Source: Mesorhizobium sp. M3A.F.Ca.ET.080.04.2.1 (lineage in GTDB: Bacteria; Pseudomonadota; Alphaproteobacteria; Rhizobiales; Rhizobiaceae). Taken from it: a DNA stretch of 64,000 bases. The notes beneath the pieces were generated by a model. It made no database searches. It was not told where the DNA came from and worked only from the letters and a program-made list of their open reading frames with translations. The position numbers and the translations under genes were made by a program. The stretch is from the NCBI RefSeq assembly GCF_003952525.1, contig NZ_CP034451.1, positions 2,108,001-2,172,000 of the forward strand, in the 5' to 3' direction. Positions 9,129 through 17,378 of the stretch are shown here, piece after piece. Numbering within the stretch: position 1 is the stretch's first letter; each line of letters begins with the position of its first letter.

Positions 9129-10291
9129 TCGCTTTCCTCGCGATCGATGCCCAGCGTGTCGAGCGGCGTGCGCTGATGCAAAAAGCCAGGCTGAGGCGAA
9201 CTGGAGACGAGCAGTCGCGAGCCGGCGATAAGAATGGGCTGGCGCATCTGGCCGTCCCACGGACGGAAGCTCAATCCCTGTCCTTTGAAGCCGGCGAGGA
9301 GGAGATCATCGCTGCGCAGATATTTGCCGATCGCGACCGGATCGAGACCGTGCAGGCGGGTGGCCGCCTCGCCGATGCTGCGCATCGCGAGCCAGGCGGC
9401 GTAGTCGCTGGGGCGCATCCAGCGCCCGGCCTGCCTGCGGAAGCGATCCTGCAATTGCCTGGCGCCCCACTCTTCGTTGACCGGACTCCAGCCGGTCGCG
9501 ACCAGGCCCTGCGTGCCGACGATGATCCGCGGCAAGGCCGTGCGGCCTTCGAGGTACGCGCCGAATTCGTCAGCCTCGTCGGCGACGACGAGCACGTCAT
9601 AGTCACCAACCTGCGTGGCGGCGGGAATCTCGGTCTGCAATGTGACGTGCCCGGTGTCGGCTCGTCCGTTGGCCGGCCGGAATGTCCAGGTCTGCTCGGT
9701 CGAGATCTCGGCGCCGAAACGCGTCGCCGCCCGACGAAACGCGGCCGCCATCGCCTGATCCTCGGGATGTGGCCCGACGAGCAGGAACCAATGCTGCCAG
9801 CGCTTCCAGACCAGATATTGCGCCAGGCCGTCGGCAAGCATGGCACGGCTCGGAATGGTGTGCAGCACATTGCTGCGGCAGTCCTCCTGGCGCAGGCGGT
9901 CGTCGGGAGCGCGGCTGTTGAAAAGCGTCATCCGCTCCGCGCCGGGCGAGGCGCTCGCCTGCAGAAGCCGGTCGGCATCGAGATCGGCGACGACGAAGCT
10001 GATGTCTGCGCCGGCAAAGTCCTTGATCGCACCGGCCGGCGCCTCGCCCGGTTTCAATATCCGCTCCTGGAGGCGGAAATGCTGGCCAAGGAAGCGGCCG
10101 GTGCTGTCATCATCGGCAATGCCGAGCCGCGCACCCTGCAGGCCATCATCACTCACGTCCTCGTCGAGCGGCCCCAGCGGCAAAGCTGCTTTGCGCTGCT
10201 CGCCGAGATAGCCGATCGTCATCGTCTGGCGCTGCGCCAAGCCGGGGACTGCCATAGCAAGCAGCATGAGAACAGTCAGCGCCAGCCTCAT
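9116..10291 (-). CDS. PQQ-associated periplasmic binding protein, branched-chain amino acid type
   Basis: A 391-residue secreted protein from ATG 10291 (signal MRLALTVLMLLAMAVPGLAQ). The mature part has the type-I periplasmic binding fold pattern (MTIGYLGEQRKAALPLGPLD; FLLVGPHPEDQAMAAAF; DYDVLVVADEADEFG). It belongs to the binding-protein family linked to PQQ-dependent alcohol dehydrogenase loci. ATGA overlap with the upstream ATPase gene shows it is part of the same transcript. Confidence 0.88.
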   Translation of the reverse strand: MRLALTVLMLLAMAVPGLAQRQTMTIGYLGEQRKAALPLGPLDEDVSDDGLQGARLGIADDDSTGRFLGQHFRLQERILKPGEAPAGAIKDFAGADISFVVADLDADRLLQASASPGAERMTLFNSRAPDDRLRQEDCRSNVLHTIPSRAMLADGLAQYLVWKRWQHWFLLVGPHPEDQAMAAAFRRAATRFGAEISTEQTWTFRPANGRADTGHVTLQTEIPAATQVGDYDVLVVADEADEFGAYLEGRTALPRIIVGTQGLVATGWSPVNEEWGARQLQDRFRRQAGRWMRPSDYAAWLAMRSIGEAATRLHGLDPVAIGKYLRSDDLLLAGFKGQGLSFRPWDGQMRQPILIAGSRLLVSSSPQPGFLHQRTPLDTLGIDREESECKF

Positions 10292-10977
10292 CCGACACTG
10301 CCCCCCTGCCCCGCCCGCGGCGGCGCCGATCCATGGCTTCGGGCGATCGCGACATCGCGCGTAATGCCGGCCGGCGAGCCTTCGAGAACGACGACGCGGT
10401 CGGCCAGCGCCGATGCGTGCGCCAGATCGTGGGTGACCAGCAGAGTGGTCGGCCGCCGCTTTGCAAAGATACCGCCGAGAAGCAGGCGCATCGCTTCCGC
10501 CGTTGTCTCGTCGAGCGAAGCGAATGGCTCGTCCAGCAGCAGCAGCGCCGGCTCGACGGCAAGGGCGCGCGCAAGCGCCACACGCCGCGCCATGCCTCCC
10601 GACAGGCGCTGCGGATGGTCTTCCCCGTGATCTTCTAAGCCGACAGCCGCGAGCCATCGCGGTGCCTCATGCTCTCGTCCCGGGATTGCCAGCTCAATGT
10701 TCCGCAAGGCGGTCAGCCAGGGCAGCAGCCTCGGGGTCTGAAACATCATGCCGACCGGCAGCGCACGACCGCTTATGGTCCCGCCGAATCCACGGTCGAT
10801 GCCCGATACGATCGACAGCAGCGTCGACTTGCCGACGCCGGACGGCCCGGCAAGGACGCAGACTTGCCCCTCCGGCACATCCAGCGCGAAATCTCGGAAG
10901 ATCGCGCGGCGCTTGCGGCCGCCCTGGGTCGGAAAGGCCTTCGCCTCGATCCTGATCTCCAGCATCAGCGCTGCCAT
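10288..10977 (-). CDS. ABC transporter ATP-binding protein, nitrate/taurine type
   Basis: A 229-residue ATPase with Walker A GPSGVGKST, signature LSGGMARR, Walker B LLLLDEPFASLD and H-loop VTHDLAHA. It resembles TauB/SsuB-type import ATPases. It overlaps the downstream binding-protein gene by ATGA and the upstream permease by 13 bases. It forms an importer with the permease and binding protein of the same operon. Confidence 0.9.
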   Translation of the reverse strand: MAALMLEIRIEAKAFPTQGGRKRRAIFRDFALDVPEGQVCVLAGPSGVGKSTLLSIVSGIDRGFGGTISGRALPVGMMFQTPRLLPWLTALRNIELAIPGREHEAPRWLAAVGLEDHGEDHPQRLSGGMARRVALARALAVEPALLLLDEPFASLDETTAEAMRLLLGGIFAKRRPTTLLVTHDLAHASALADRVVVLEGSPAGITRDVAIARSHGSAPPRAGQGGSVG

Positions 10978-11732
10978 CCGGTCAAGCGGCGCTCCATCTG
11001 CGCCAGCAGGCCATATTCAAGCGCCAGCATGACCATGCCGAAGCTGATGGCGTAAGCCATGATGCGCGGCACATCGAAGTTCTGGAAGTAGACCTGCAAC
11101 TGGAAGCCGACCCCGTTCGAGCGGCCAAGCAGTTCGGCGAGAAGCACGATCTTCCAGGTCAGCGCCAGGCCACTGCGCAAAGCCACCATGAAGAATGGCG
11201 CCAGTTGCGGCAGCACGACATGGCGCAACATGGTCGCATGGCCGAAGCGGTAGATCTCGGCCATCTCGGCCAGGTCCTTGTCCAGCCGGCTGGCGCCTTC
11301 TCGGATCGTCACCGCCACGTTCGGGATCTTGTTGAGCGCAACCGCCAGAACCAGCGCTGTCTCAATGAGCCCGAGCCAGACATAGATCAGGATCACGGTG
11401 ACCAGCGCCGGCACGTTGAGGAACAGAACGATCCAGGGCTTCAGCCAGAGGTCGGCGCCTTGCGAGCGGCCAGCGGCGTAACCCAGCGCCGCGCCGACCA
11501 CCATGGCGATACTCAGGCTTACCGCGACCCGCGCGAGCGAGATGCCGAGGTGGAACGCCAGATCACCGCGCCAAGCTTCGTTGAGGAGAACCGCGACAAC
11601 CTCCGCCGGGCCTGGAAACAGACGGCTGGCGACGATCGCCGACACGGCCTGCCAGACGAAAAGCATCGCGAACATCGCCGCGGCCGACCGCCAACGCTGG
11701 CTATCTACGGAAGCGGCTGAGATGTCGGTCAT
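10965..11732 (-). CDS. ABC transporter permease, nitrate/sulfonate/taurine type
   Basis: A 255-residue permease with about six helices. The EAA-type loop is visible as EMAEIYRFGHATMLRHVVLPQLAP. ATG 11732 is chosen because the longer frame upstream has no family similarity and runs into the neighbouring gene. The stop of the binding-protein gene lies 11 bases upstream. It is the membrane half of a TauC/SsuC-like importer. Confidence 0.9.
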   Translation of the reverse strand: MTDISAASVDSQRWRSAAAMFAMLFVWQAVSAIVASRLFPGPAEVVAVLLNEAWRGDLAFHLGISLARVAVSLSIAMVVGAALGYAAGRSQGADLWLKPWIVLFLNVPALVTVILIYVWLGLIETALVLAVALNKIPNVAVTIREGASRLDKDLAEMAEIYRFGHATMLRHVVLPQLAPFFMVALRSGLALTWKIVLLAELLGRSNGVGFQLQVYFQNFDVPRIMAYAISFGMVMLALEYGLLAQMERRLTGWQR

Positions 11733-11743
11733 GGTGTTGAGCC

Positions 11744-12772
11744 TCAGGCGGGTATTGTCCAGAAAACGCCGGGATCGAGGCTCTTTGCCTTGCCGACCAA
11801 AGCTTCGCCGCCGAGGTCGGCCAGGATCGAAAAAAGACGCGCCGCGCCGTCCCGTTCCTCCTTGCCGAAGCGATGCGGGATTCCGTCCCGGTAGGCATTG
11901 CGCAGCGCGGCCTGCAGGCGTGGATCTTCGGTCCCAAGCCGGGGCGCCAGGAGCTGCCATTCCTCGTCCGAAGTAGCGAGCAAGGATTTGGCGGCCTTGG
12001 TGACGTTGATGAAGTTGGCGAGCGTCTTCGGGTTTGCGCGCGCCCAGCTCTCATTGAAGACGTAGCCCAGCATCGGCAATTCGGCCGGGGCGCCCAGCCC
12101 CTGCAGCATCTGCGCAACACTCAGCAGCCGCCGCGCGCCTTTGACCTCCAGCCGGGCCGCGAAGTTCCAGAACGTCAGCACCGCGTCCAGCCGCCCCGCC
12201 AGGAATTCCTGCTCCAGCAGTGGCGGCGCGCCGAACACCGGCTGCACGCGCTCGGCCATGTCATGTCCTGTCTGACGAAGGCTGAGCGCTCGCAACAGGA
12301 CCCAGCTCTTGTCGAGCGGACCGCCAGCAATGCCGAGTCTCTTTCGGTCGAGTTCCGACAGGCCGCGCACGGACGAGCCGGCGGGCAGTTCCAGCGCGCC
12401 AACGGCGCGCGAATAGGGAAGGAAAGCAAGATCGGCGCCTTCGCTGCGCTGGCGCGCGGCCCAGACCCAGTCCGTGACGACGACGTCGACACTGCCGGCG
12501 AGCAGTGCGGTCTTGCCGGCCTCCGGGCCAGCCAGTTCTCGCGCCTCGATCGTAACCCCGTTCGAGGTATCCAGCCGATGGCGGCGGACCACGTCCAGCT
12601 CCCAGGCGGCGGTGCCGAAGCCAAGGACGCCAAAGCGAACAATTGCCGATTGGGCTGCGGCAACCGTGCCGAGCAGGAGCGAGGCAGACAGTCCCGCAAG
12701 CAGCGCGCGTCGCGAAACACAAGCGCGAACAGCTTGGGTCGCCGGCTCTTGTTGGACATTCGAGATCAGCAC
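11744..12772 (-). CDS. ABC transporter substrate-binding protein, NitT/TauT type
   Basis: An exported binding protein. A signal segment (SRRALLAGLSASLLLGTVAAA) precedes a mature domain with the two-lobed pattern VRFGVLGFGTAAWELDVV, GKTALLAGSVDVVVTDWVW and LEQEFLAGRLDAVLTFWNFA. The frame is open up to a GTG at 12883, but the first 37 residues there do not look like a signal peptide. I therefore favour the GTG at 12772 (342 residues), preceded by a weak CGGAGC. It is the first gene of the seven-gene minus-strand operon. Confidence 0.82.
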   Translation of the reverse strand: MLISNVQQEPATQAVRACVSRRALLAGLSASLLLGTVAAAQSAIVRFGVLGFGTAAWELDVVRRHRLDTSNGVTIEARELAGPEAGKTALLAGSVDVVVTDWVWAARQRSEGADLAFLPYSRAVGALELPAGSSVRGLSELDRKRLGIAGGPLDKSWVLLRALSLRQTGHDMAERVQPVFGAPPLLEQEFLAGRLDAVLTFWNFAARLEVKGARRLLSVAQMLQGLGAPAELPMLGYVFNESWARANPKTLANFINVTKAAKSLLATSDEEWQLLAPRLGTEDPRLQAALRNAYRDGIPHRFGKEERDGAARLFSILADLGGEALVGKAKSLDPGVFWTIPA

Positions 12773-12909
12773 GAGCGCTCCGGACGCGACTGAACGCTCC
12801 CAACCTTTTTGGGCCAGGAATGTTCCTGGATTGCTCGCAAAACGGTCAGGTCCGGCAATGGTGACGTCGTGGCGCCGTCGCATGTCTCTTGAGCGTCGAG
12901 GCGGGCTCC

Positions 12910-13394
12910 TTAGCGCTTTGCGCTCTCGCGATCGGCATCAGCCCGCCCCAGGAACGTCTCCGTGACCTTCGGCAGGTTGATCTTGAGCCACTCAGCCATC
13001 GCTTCCTCTTCGCGCAGTTTCTGCTCGCAGACGCGAGCGACCTCGGCTCGCCAGCGGTGCGAGCCGCAGCGATGAGAGTGGTGCAGGAAGCGATCTCCAT
13101 ATGTTCGAACGTGTAGCTGGCCAGAGACCCCTTCATCGTCGCCGGCGAATATGCCGCTGATCGACTGCGCCATCGCAGTCAGCTTGCCGCCTGCATCCTT
13201 GATCATGGAGGACCCCTCGCCGAGACGGTCGAGGCTGATCTTCAACCGCCTGGTCTGTTCCGTGGTTTCTTCCAGGTGACCGCGAATCCGCTCCTTGAGT
13301 TCGGGCCAGCGATCGAGCCGGCTCAGTTGGCCGGACAGCATCGTCTCCGCTTGTCCCTAAGCCATCGGATGATCCATTCGCGCGCTTGCGGCAT
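12910..13394 (-). pseudogene. Ferritin-like (YciE/DUF892-type) gene broken by three lesions
   Basis: The original ATG at 13394 has a good AGGAG and starts MPQAREWIIRWLRD. The family then expects a short AHAMEEQAE-like helix, but about 19 bases are missing near 13350 and the frame shifts. The next piece runs from MLSGQLSRLDRW to FAGDD. Near 13137 the frame shifts again, the family sequence KGSLASYTFEHMEIAS being in another frame. Near 13047 one missing base restores the frame for ARVCEQKLREEEAMAEWL. Three separate indels in 480 bp point to a dead gene, unless the local sequence is poor. Confidence 0.82.
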
Positions 13395-13470
13395 TGGTCA
13401 TCTCCTGGATTGGTGCTTGTCCGAACCGCAGACAGTTCGACTTTTCTTGAAGGCGGTTATTGAACAGCGG

Positions 13471-14304
13471 CTACGTTTTTTGGGGAGGCGGCTCCGAATT
13501 GGAAAACCGCTCCCGCACTGCTTCGTCGGCTTTGTCGGCGGCGGACCTGACAACCTCGCTAACCTTGTCCGCCAGCGTGCCTTCGCCCGACGCCTGCCGC
13601 CCAGCTTCGTCGCTGGCTGTCCGATAGGCTTCGGCTGCAACCTCCTTTGCCGCGTCGAGGCCTTCTTCGAGCGTGGCTTCGGCGGTGTCGCGAAGCTTTT
13701 CGCGGTAGCCGCCCAGTTGCTCGTCTTCGACCGCTGTATGGGGCAGCATCACGCCTATCGCGGTTCCCACCGCGAGACCGACCGCTGCTGCGGCCAACGG
13801 CTGGTTCTGGAGCAGTTCCTGCGCCGAGCGACTGGCTCTCGCCGCCATGTCGCTGGTGACTGAGCCTGCTCCTGCAACAGAACTCGCAACTGATTCCGAG
13901 GCACTGCTGGCCATGCCCGAGATCGTGTCGGCTGCTCCGCTGGCAGCAGCGGTGACCGATCCGGCCGCATCAGAAATCATGCCGCCGACGCCGGATCCGG
14001 AGGCGCCTTCAGGCTGGCCCGGATTGCGGGGGGCTGCATAGCCGGTGCTTGCAGCCGAGGGGCCGCTGCCCAACATCAGCCAGGCAAGACCCGCGCCGAC
14101 CACGGCAAGCGGCAAGGGATTGTCGCGCATTTGAGCCTTCAGGTTGCGGAGCATCTGCGAGTCCCCGCCCGCGAACAGCCCGGTAAACTCGTCGAACAGC
14201 TGTCCTGGAGTCATCTTGTCGCGAATGGAGTCGGCGGTATCCACCACCCTTGCCCGCGCGGCTTCGGCCTCGCGTTCGAGTTCGGCTGCAGATTTGTCGC
14301 TCAT
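13471..14304 (-). CDS. DUF3618-type membrane-associated stress protein
   Basis: A 277-residue protein starting at ATG 14304. The N-terminal AELEREAEAARARVVDTADSIR is the DUF3618 signature. A hydrophobic segment (PLPLAVVGAGLAWLMLG) follows, then a long Ala/Ser/Gly-rich amphipathic region and a second glycine-zipper-like helix (AAAAVGLAVGTAIGVMLP). It overlaps the holin-like gene by ATGA. Such proteins occur in rhizobial envelope or osmotic stress operons; the exact role is unknown. Confidence 0.85.
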   Translation of the reverse strand: MSDKSAAELEREAEAARARVVDTADSIRDKMTPGQLFDEFTGLFAGGDSQMLRNLKAQMRDNPLPLAVVGAGLAWLMLGSGPSAASTGYAAPRNPGQPEGASGSGVGGMISDAAGSVTAAASGAADTISGMASSASESVASSVAGAGSVTSDMAARASRSAQELLQNQPLAAAAVGLAVGTAIGVMLPHTAVEDEQLGGYREKLRDTAEATLEEGLDAAKEVAAEAYRTASDEAGRQASGEGTLADKVSEVVRSAADKADEAVRERFSNSEPPPQKT

Positions 14305-14693
14305 CTCGCTTGCTCCTTGATCATGGCGGCGTCGCGTCTCAGTTGTTCCTCGGTGCGGTCGGGCGTCAGTTCGGACGGCGCCATGCTTGCCATGCCGGTC
14401 CGCATCAGGATGACACCCAGCCCCGCGACCACCACCCCGACGAGCAGAGAGGACCATCCGGCGCCGAGCCCCAAGCGGGTCAAGGCAATGACCAGCGCTT
14501 GCAACAGCACCATCAGCGCGGCGAGCAGGCATATCGCGCCACCCAGCACTTCGACGGCACCGGCTCCAGCCTTGCTGGCCTTCTCTGAGATTTCGGCCCG
14601 CAGGAGCCTGGCTTCCGTTCGGACGAGCGTGCTCACCTGCTGGGCCAGATCGCCGATCAGCGTGGCGAGGCTTGGATTGTCCTGAGTGCTCAT
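14301..14693 (-). CDS. Phage-holin-family-like membrane protein (DUF1469 type)
   Basis: A 130-residue protein. An amphipathic N-terminus (LIGDLAQQVSTLVRTEARLLRAEI) is followed by two transmembrane helices around residues 50-72 and 78-96. This is the Phage_holin_3_6/YqjE-like pattern common in proteobacterial stress operons next to DUF3618 proteins. It overlaps both neighbours by ATGA. It need not form lytic pores; the family name is historical. Confidence 0.85.
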   Translation of the reverse strand: MSTQDNPSLATLIGDLAQQVSTLVRTEARLLRAEISEKASKAGAGAVEVLGGAICLLAALMVLLQALVIALTRLGLGAGWSSLLVGVVVAGLGVILMRTGMASMAPSELTPDRTEEQLRRDAAMIKEQAR

Positions 14694-15304
14694 CTCTTCA
14701 GCTCCGCTGCCTTGCTGGGGAAGCCACCGTCGGAGCCCCAGGAGGATGGGGACTTGTCCCGGGGCCGGCCTGGTTCCACACGTGTCTGCGCCGAATTGCC
14801 GGGGCCGGTTGCGGCCCGGGTCGAGCCGTCTGCCTCGGGCGGCGAAGCCTTTATGAATCGCCCGAGTGCCAGCCCGGCCAACACCGACCCGGCGATCAGC
14901 GTTCCAGGATTTTGCCGACCGAAGGATTGCATGTCCTCAAGCACCTGCCCGAAAGGCTTCTGTTTCAAGGAGGACGAAAGCCCTTCCAATCCGCCGGCGG
15001 CTTCGAGCATGAACTTTGACGCCGCGTTTTGGTCATTGTTGGCGAGATGTTCGCTTGCGGCGCGCAAGGCGCCGCCGAACGCCGCCAGGCTCGACCCGAT
15101 GTCGCGCTGCGTTTCCTCCGCCTTTTCGGACAGGGCGTGCTTGGCTTCCGAGGCATAGTCGCCTGCCCTGCGGGCAGCCTCGTCACGCGCATCGTGAAGC
15201 ACCTCTGCGGCGCTCTGGGTTTCTTGCTGAAGACGATCGGAAATTTCGCTCTTCGCCCGGGCGAAGTCGGCGGGCTCGCGGCCCTTATCATTGTCACGCT
15301 GCAT
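14690..15304 (-). CDS. Nutrient/envelope stress protein with amphipathic repeats
   Basis: A 204-residue protein from ATG 15304. Residues 10-85 are rich in Ala, Glu and Lys with an 11-mer-like amphipathic pattern (EVLHDARDEAARRAGDYASE, KHALSEKAEETQRDIG), reminiscent of LEA-like or apolipoprotein-like helices. A glycine-rich hydrophobic segment (PGTLIAGSVLAGLALGRF) near residue 150 probably sits in the membrane. It is in the same overlapping operon as the DUF3618 and holin-like genes. A membrane-protecting role under stress is inference. Confidence 0.8.
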   Translation of the reverse strand: MQRDNDKGREPADFARAKSEISDRLQQETQSAAEVLHDARDEAARRAGDYASEAKHALSEKAEETQRDIGSSLAAFGGALRAASEHLANNDQNAASKFMLEAAGGLEGLSSSLKQKPFGQVLEDMQSFGRQNPGTLIAGSVLAGLALGRFIKASPPEADGSTRAATGPGNSAQTRVEPGRPRDKSPSSWGSDGGFPSKAAELKR

Positions 15305-15312
15305 GGTGCCTC

Positions 15313-15387
15313 CTAGTGAAAGCCGAGGAAAGAGAGCACCGCGAGCACGACGACGACGAGACCGATGAAATAGATGACACTGTTCAT
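15313..15387 (-). CDS. 24-residue single-helix membrane peptide
   Basis: A tiny gene between two stress genes. ATG 15387 is preceded by GGAG about nine bases upstream, and the product is one hydrophobic helix (IYFIGLVVVVLAVLSFLGF). Peptides of this form (MxxxIYxxGLVVVVxAVLSFxG) are common in rhizobial stress operons and are easily missed by gene finders. It probably inserts in the inner membrane, perhaps with the holin-like or DUF3618 proteins. The function is unknown. Confidence 0.7.
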   Translation of the reverse strand: MNSVIYFIGLVVVVLAVLSFLGFH

Positions 15388-15454
15388 GGCGCAGGCTCCT
15401 CCATGGCAATCCAACTCCACGCAGGCTGCGATGTTCCCTTCGATGAGCAGCTTT

Positions 15455-15796
15455 TTAGCGGGCAGCTTTTGGCCGGGGATCGGTGGCCTTGAAGCCTGCA
15501 AGCTCCTGATCGTCGCAAAGCAATCTGGGATGTGCGGGATCGGAAATATCGAGCTTGTCCCAGGGTATGCGGTAGAGGCCTTGGCGGCGGCGCAGCGCAA
15601 AGAAATCCAGCAACGCAGTGCCTAACATCGAGGCGGACAGACGTTCGAAAGCGGCGAAGATGCCTACGTGGAATTCCGTGACGACGAGATCCTCGCCATC
15701 CGCCTCCGCGATGATCTCCTCGAGGCGGCCGATGCTCTTGCCGCTTTGCGAGAGGACGCGGCGACCGGCCAGAAGCTCGAGGTTTACATTCGCCAT
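15455..15796 (-). CDS. PRC-barrel-like protein (second of pair)
   Basis: A 113-residue soluble protein from ATG 15796. The pattern LAGRRVLSQSGKSIGRLEEIIAEADG is a PRC-barrel-like strand set; the C-terminus ends IPWDKLDISDPAHPRLLC. It lies two bases from the preceding PRC-like gene. PRC-barrels in such operons are thought to act as small scaffolds; here the pair sits just downstream of the NRAMP-like gene. Confidence 0.72.
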   Translation of the reverse strand: MANVNLELLAGRRVLSQSGKSIGRLEEIIAEADGEDLVVTEFHVGIFAAFERLSASMLGTALLDFFALRRRQGLYRIPWDKLDISDPAHPRLLCDDQELAGFKATDPRPKAAR

Positions 15797-15798
15797 CC

Positions 15799-16158
15799 TC
15801 AGGCTCCCGGGATTCGACCGACAAGGTGATCGCGCAGCCAGTCCTGCCAGGCAAAGATTCTGGTCCGGCGCACGTCGATGTCGAATTCTATGTCGACGCC
15901 GATGTCGCGCACCTTGCGCCAGGCGATGCGGTGCGGGCGAGCGTACCGCTTCCCGCGCAGCCTTGCCGTGAGCCGTGCGGCCCATTGCCCTGGTCTCGCG
16001 CCAAGCCGACGAGCCAGCGCGATCGATCCAAGTTCGACGGCGACGATCCTCGGCGGTTTGCCTTGCCTCAGTTCGGCGACTAAGCTGTCGACCTTGCCGA
16101 TCTTGACCTGCTCGCGGTCGACGACCTGTTTATCCAGAATGTCGCGAAGCAGTTGCAT
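15799..16158 (-). CDS. PRC-barrel-like protein (first of pair)
   Basis: A 119-residue protein. ATG 16158 overlaps the stop of the NRAMP-like gene; a TTG one codon earlier is also possible. REQVKIGKVDSLVAELRQGKPPRIVAVELG is the barrel-like core, followed by a basic stretch (ARLTARLRGKRYARPHR) and ARTRIFAWQDWLRDH-like C-terminal elements. It is translationally coupled to the transporter, so the two may work together, for example as a cytoplasmic regulator of metal transport. That is inference. Confidence 0.72.
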   Translation of the reverse strand: MQLLRDILDKQVVDREQVKIGKVDSLVAELRQGKPPRIVAVELGSIALARRLGARPGQWAARLTARLRGKRYARPHRIAWRKVRDIGVDIEFDIDVRRTRIFAWQDWLRDHLVGRIPGA

Positions 16159-17378
16159 CAAGTGCCTCCCAAAATCTGCAGCGGAATGCTCACAACGGCC
16201 AGGACGAAGCCGAGCGCGATGATGAAGATCACGGCTGCGTTCGACACGATGCCGTTGCGATGCTTGCCGACATAGCGCTCGTCATTGAGCAGGAAGAGGA
16301 ATGGGACCACCGTCAGCGGCAGGCTGGCCGCCGTGAGTGCCATCGAGAAGATGGTGAGCTTCAGCGGGTCGAGACCGAGCGCTATCGGGACGGCGGCAAG
16401 GAACAGCGTCAGCGTGTAGACCAAGCTGAATCCCGGATCTTCTCGCGGCTTGAGGTTCTCGCCCCAGGTCCAGCCAAAGCCCTGCGCGACGAGATAGGCC
16501 TGCTGGAGGCCAACTTCGAGCGCCGCACCAAAGCAGGCTATGCCCAGCGAGGCGACGAAGAGGACGAAGCCCCAGAAGCCGAAGATGGGAATCAGCATCA
16601 GCGGGAGCTGGTTGTAGTCGTCCACCCGGTTGACGCCATGTGCGCCGAGCGCAAGCGCAGCCACGATCAGCACGCCGACAGAAATCGTTCCGCCGAAGCT
16701 CATGCCGAGACAGGCAATGGCCCGATTGGTGCCGAGATAGCTCTTGTCCCATTGATCCTCGATCGCGCCCGAGGAATAGAACATGAAGAGGTAGGGCGAT
16801 ATCGAAGCGCCGAGAATGCTGACGACCATGAACCAGTAGTTCGGCCCATCATGATGCGGCAGGCTGGGCACGGCGCCGGCGGCAAGCTGTTTCCAATCCG
16901 GGTCGAGCATCACCGCCGCGACCACGAAGCAGAGGGTGACCAGACCCAGCATCGAGACCCCCTTCTCGATGAGGCCGAATGTGCCCTTCCACAACAGCAG
17001 CCAAGCGACGAAGGCCACCGGCAGCGCCCACCACTGAAAGCCGATCCCTGTGGCAAGCTCGGCGGCAATGGCAACGCCGCCTATCTCCGCCGACAGAACC
17101 AGAAAATTGACCAGCAAGACTGCAAGCAGCGGCCAAAGGAAAGCGTTGAAGCCGAAGCGTTCGCGGATACCGTCGGCGATCGTGTGGTGACTGACGGCGG
17201 CGAAGCGGCCGGCCATTTCGACGAGAAAGATGATGCAGATGGTTCCCAACAGGATCGCCCACACCAGTTGGAAGCCGAACAAGGCACCGGCCTGCGCAGC
17301 CGTCGCCATGGAGCCGACCTCCAGGAAGCCGCCAACGCTGGTGACGATGCCAAGCGAAATTTCAAGGAGCTTCTTCAT
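16158..17378 (-). CDS. NRAMP-like divalent cation transporter, divergent
   Basis: A 406-residue protein with about 11 predicted helices and an overall NRAMP/MntH-like layout. The canonical metal-site motif of helix 1 (DPGN) is absent; the equivalent region reads TSVGGFLEVGS. Helix 6 has GASISPYLFMFYSS in place of the usual MPH motif. It may belong to the NRAMP-related branch with altered selectivity (for example Mg-like transporters) or may not transport Mn/Fe. It overlaps genes on both sides, tying it to the PRC/stress operon. Confidence 0.82.
   Translation of the reverse strand: MKKLLEISLGIVTSVGGFLEVGSMATAAQAGALFGFQLVWAILLGTICIIFLVEMAGRFAAVSHHTIADGIRERFGFNAFLWPLLAVLLVNFLVLSAEIGGVAIAAELATGIGFQWWALPVAFVAWLLLWKGTFGLIEKGVSMLGLVTLCFVVAAVMLDPDWKQLAAGAVPSLPHHDGPNYWFMVVSILGASISPYLFMFYSSGAIEDQWDKSYLGTNRAIACLGMSFGGTISVGVLIVAALALGAHGVNRVDDYNQLPLMLIPIFGFWGFVLFVASLGIACFGAALEVGLQQAYLVAQGFGWTWGENLKPREDPGFSLVYTLTLFLAAVPIALGLDPLKLTIFSMALTAASLPLTVVPFLFLLNDERYVGKHRNGIVSNAAVIFIIALGFVLAVVSIPLQILGGT

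Noticed and set aside
8100..10630. Long + strand open frames opposite the propeller and binding-protein genes
   Set aside because: They are antisense shadows of GC-rich genes with no family pattern and no ribosome site.
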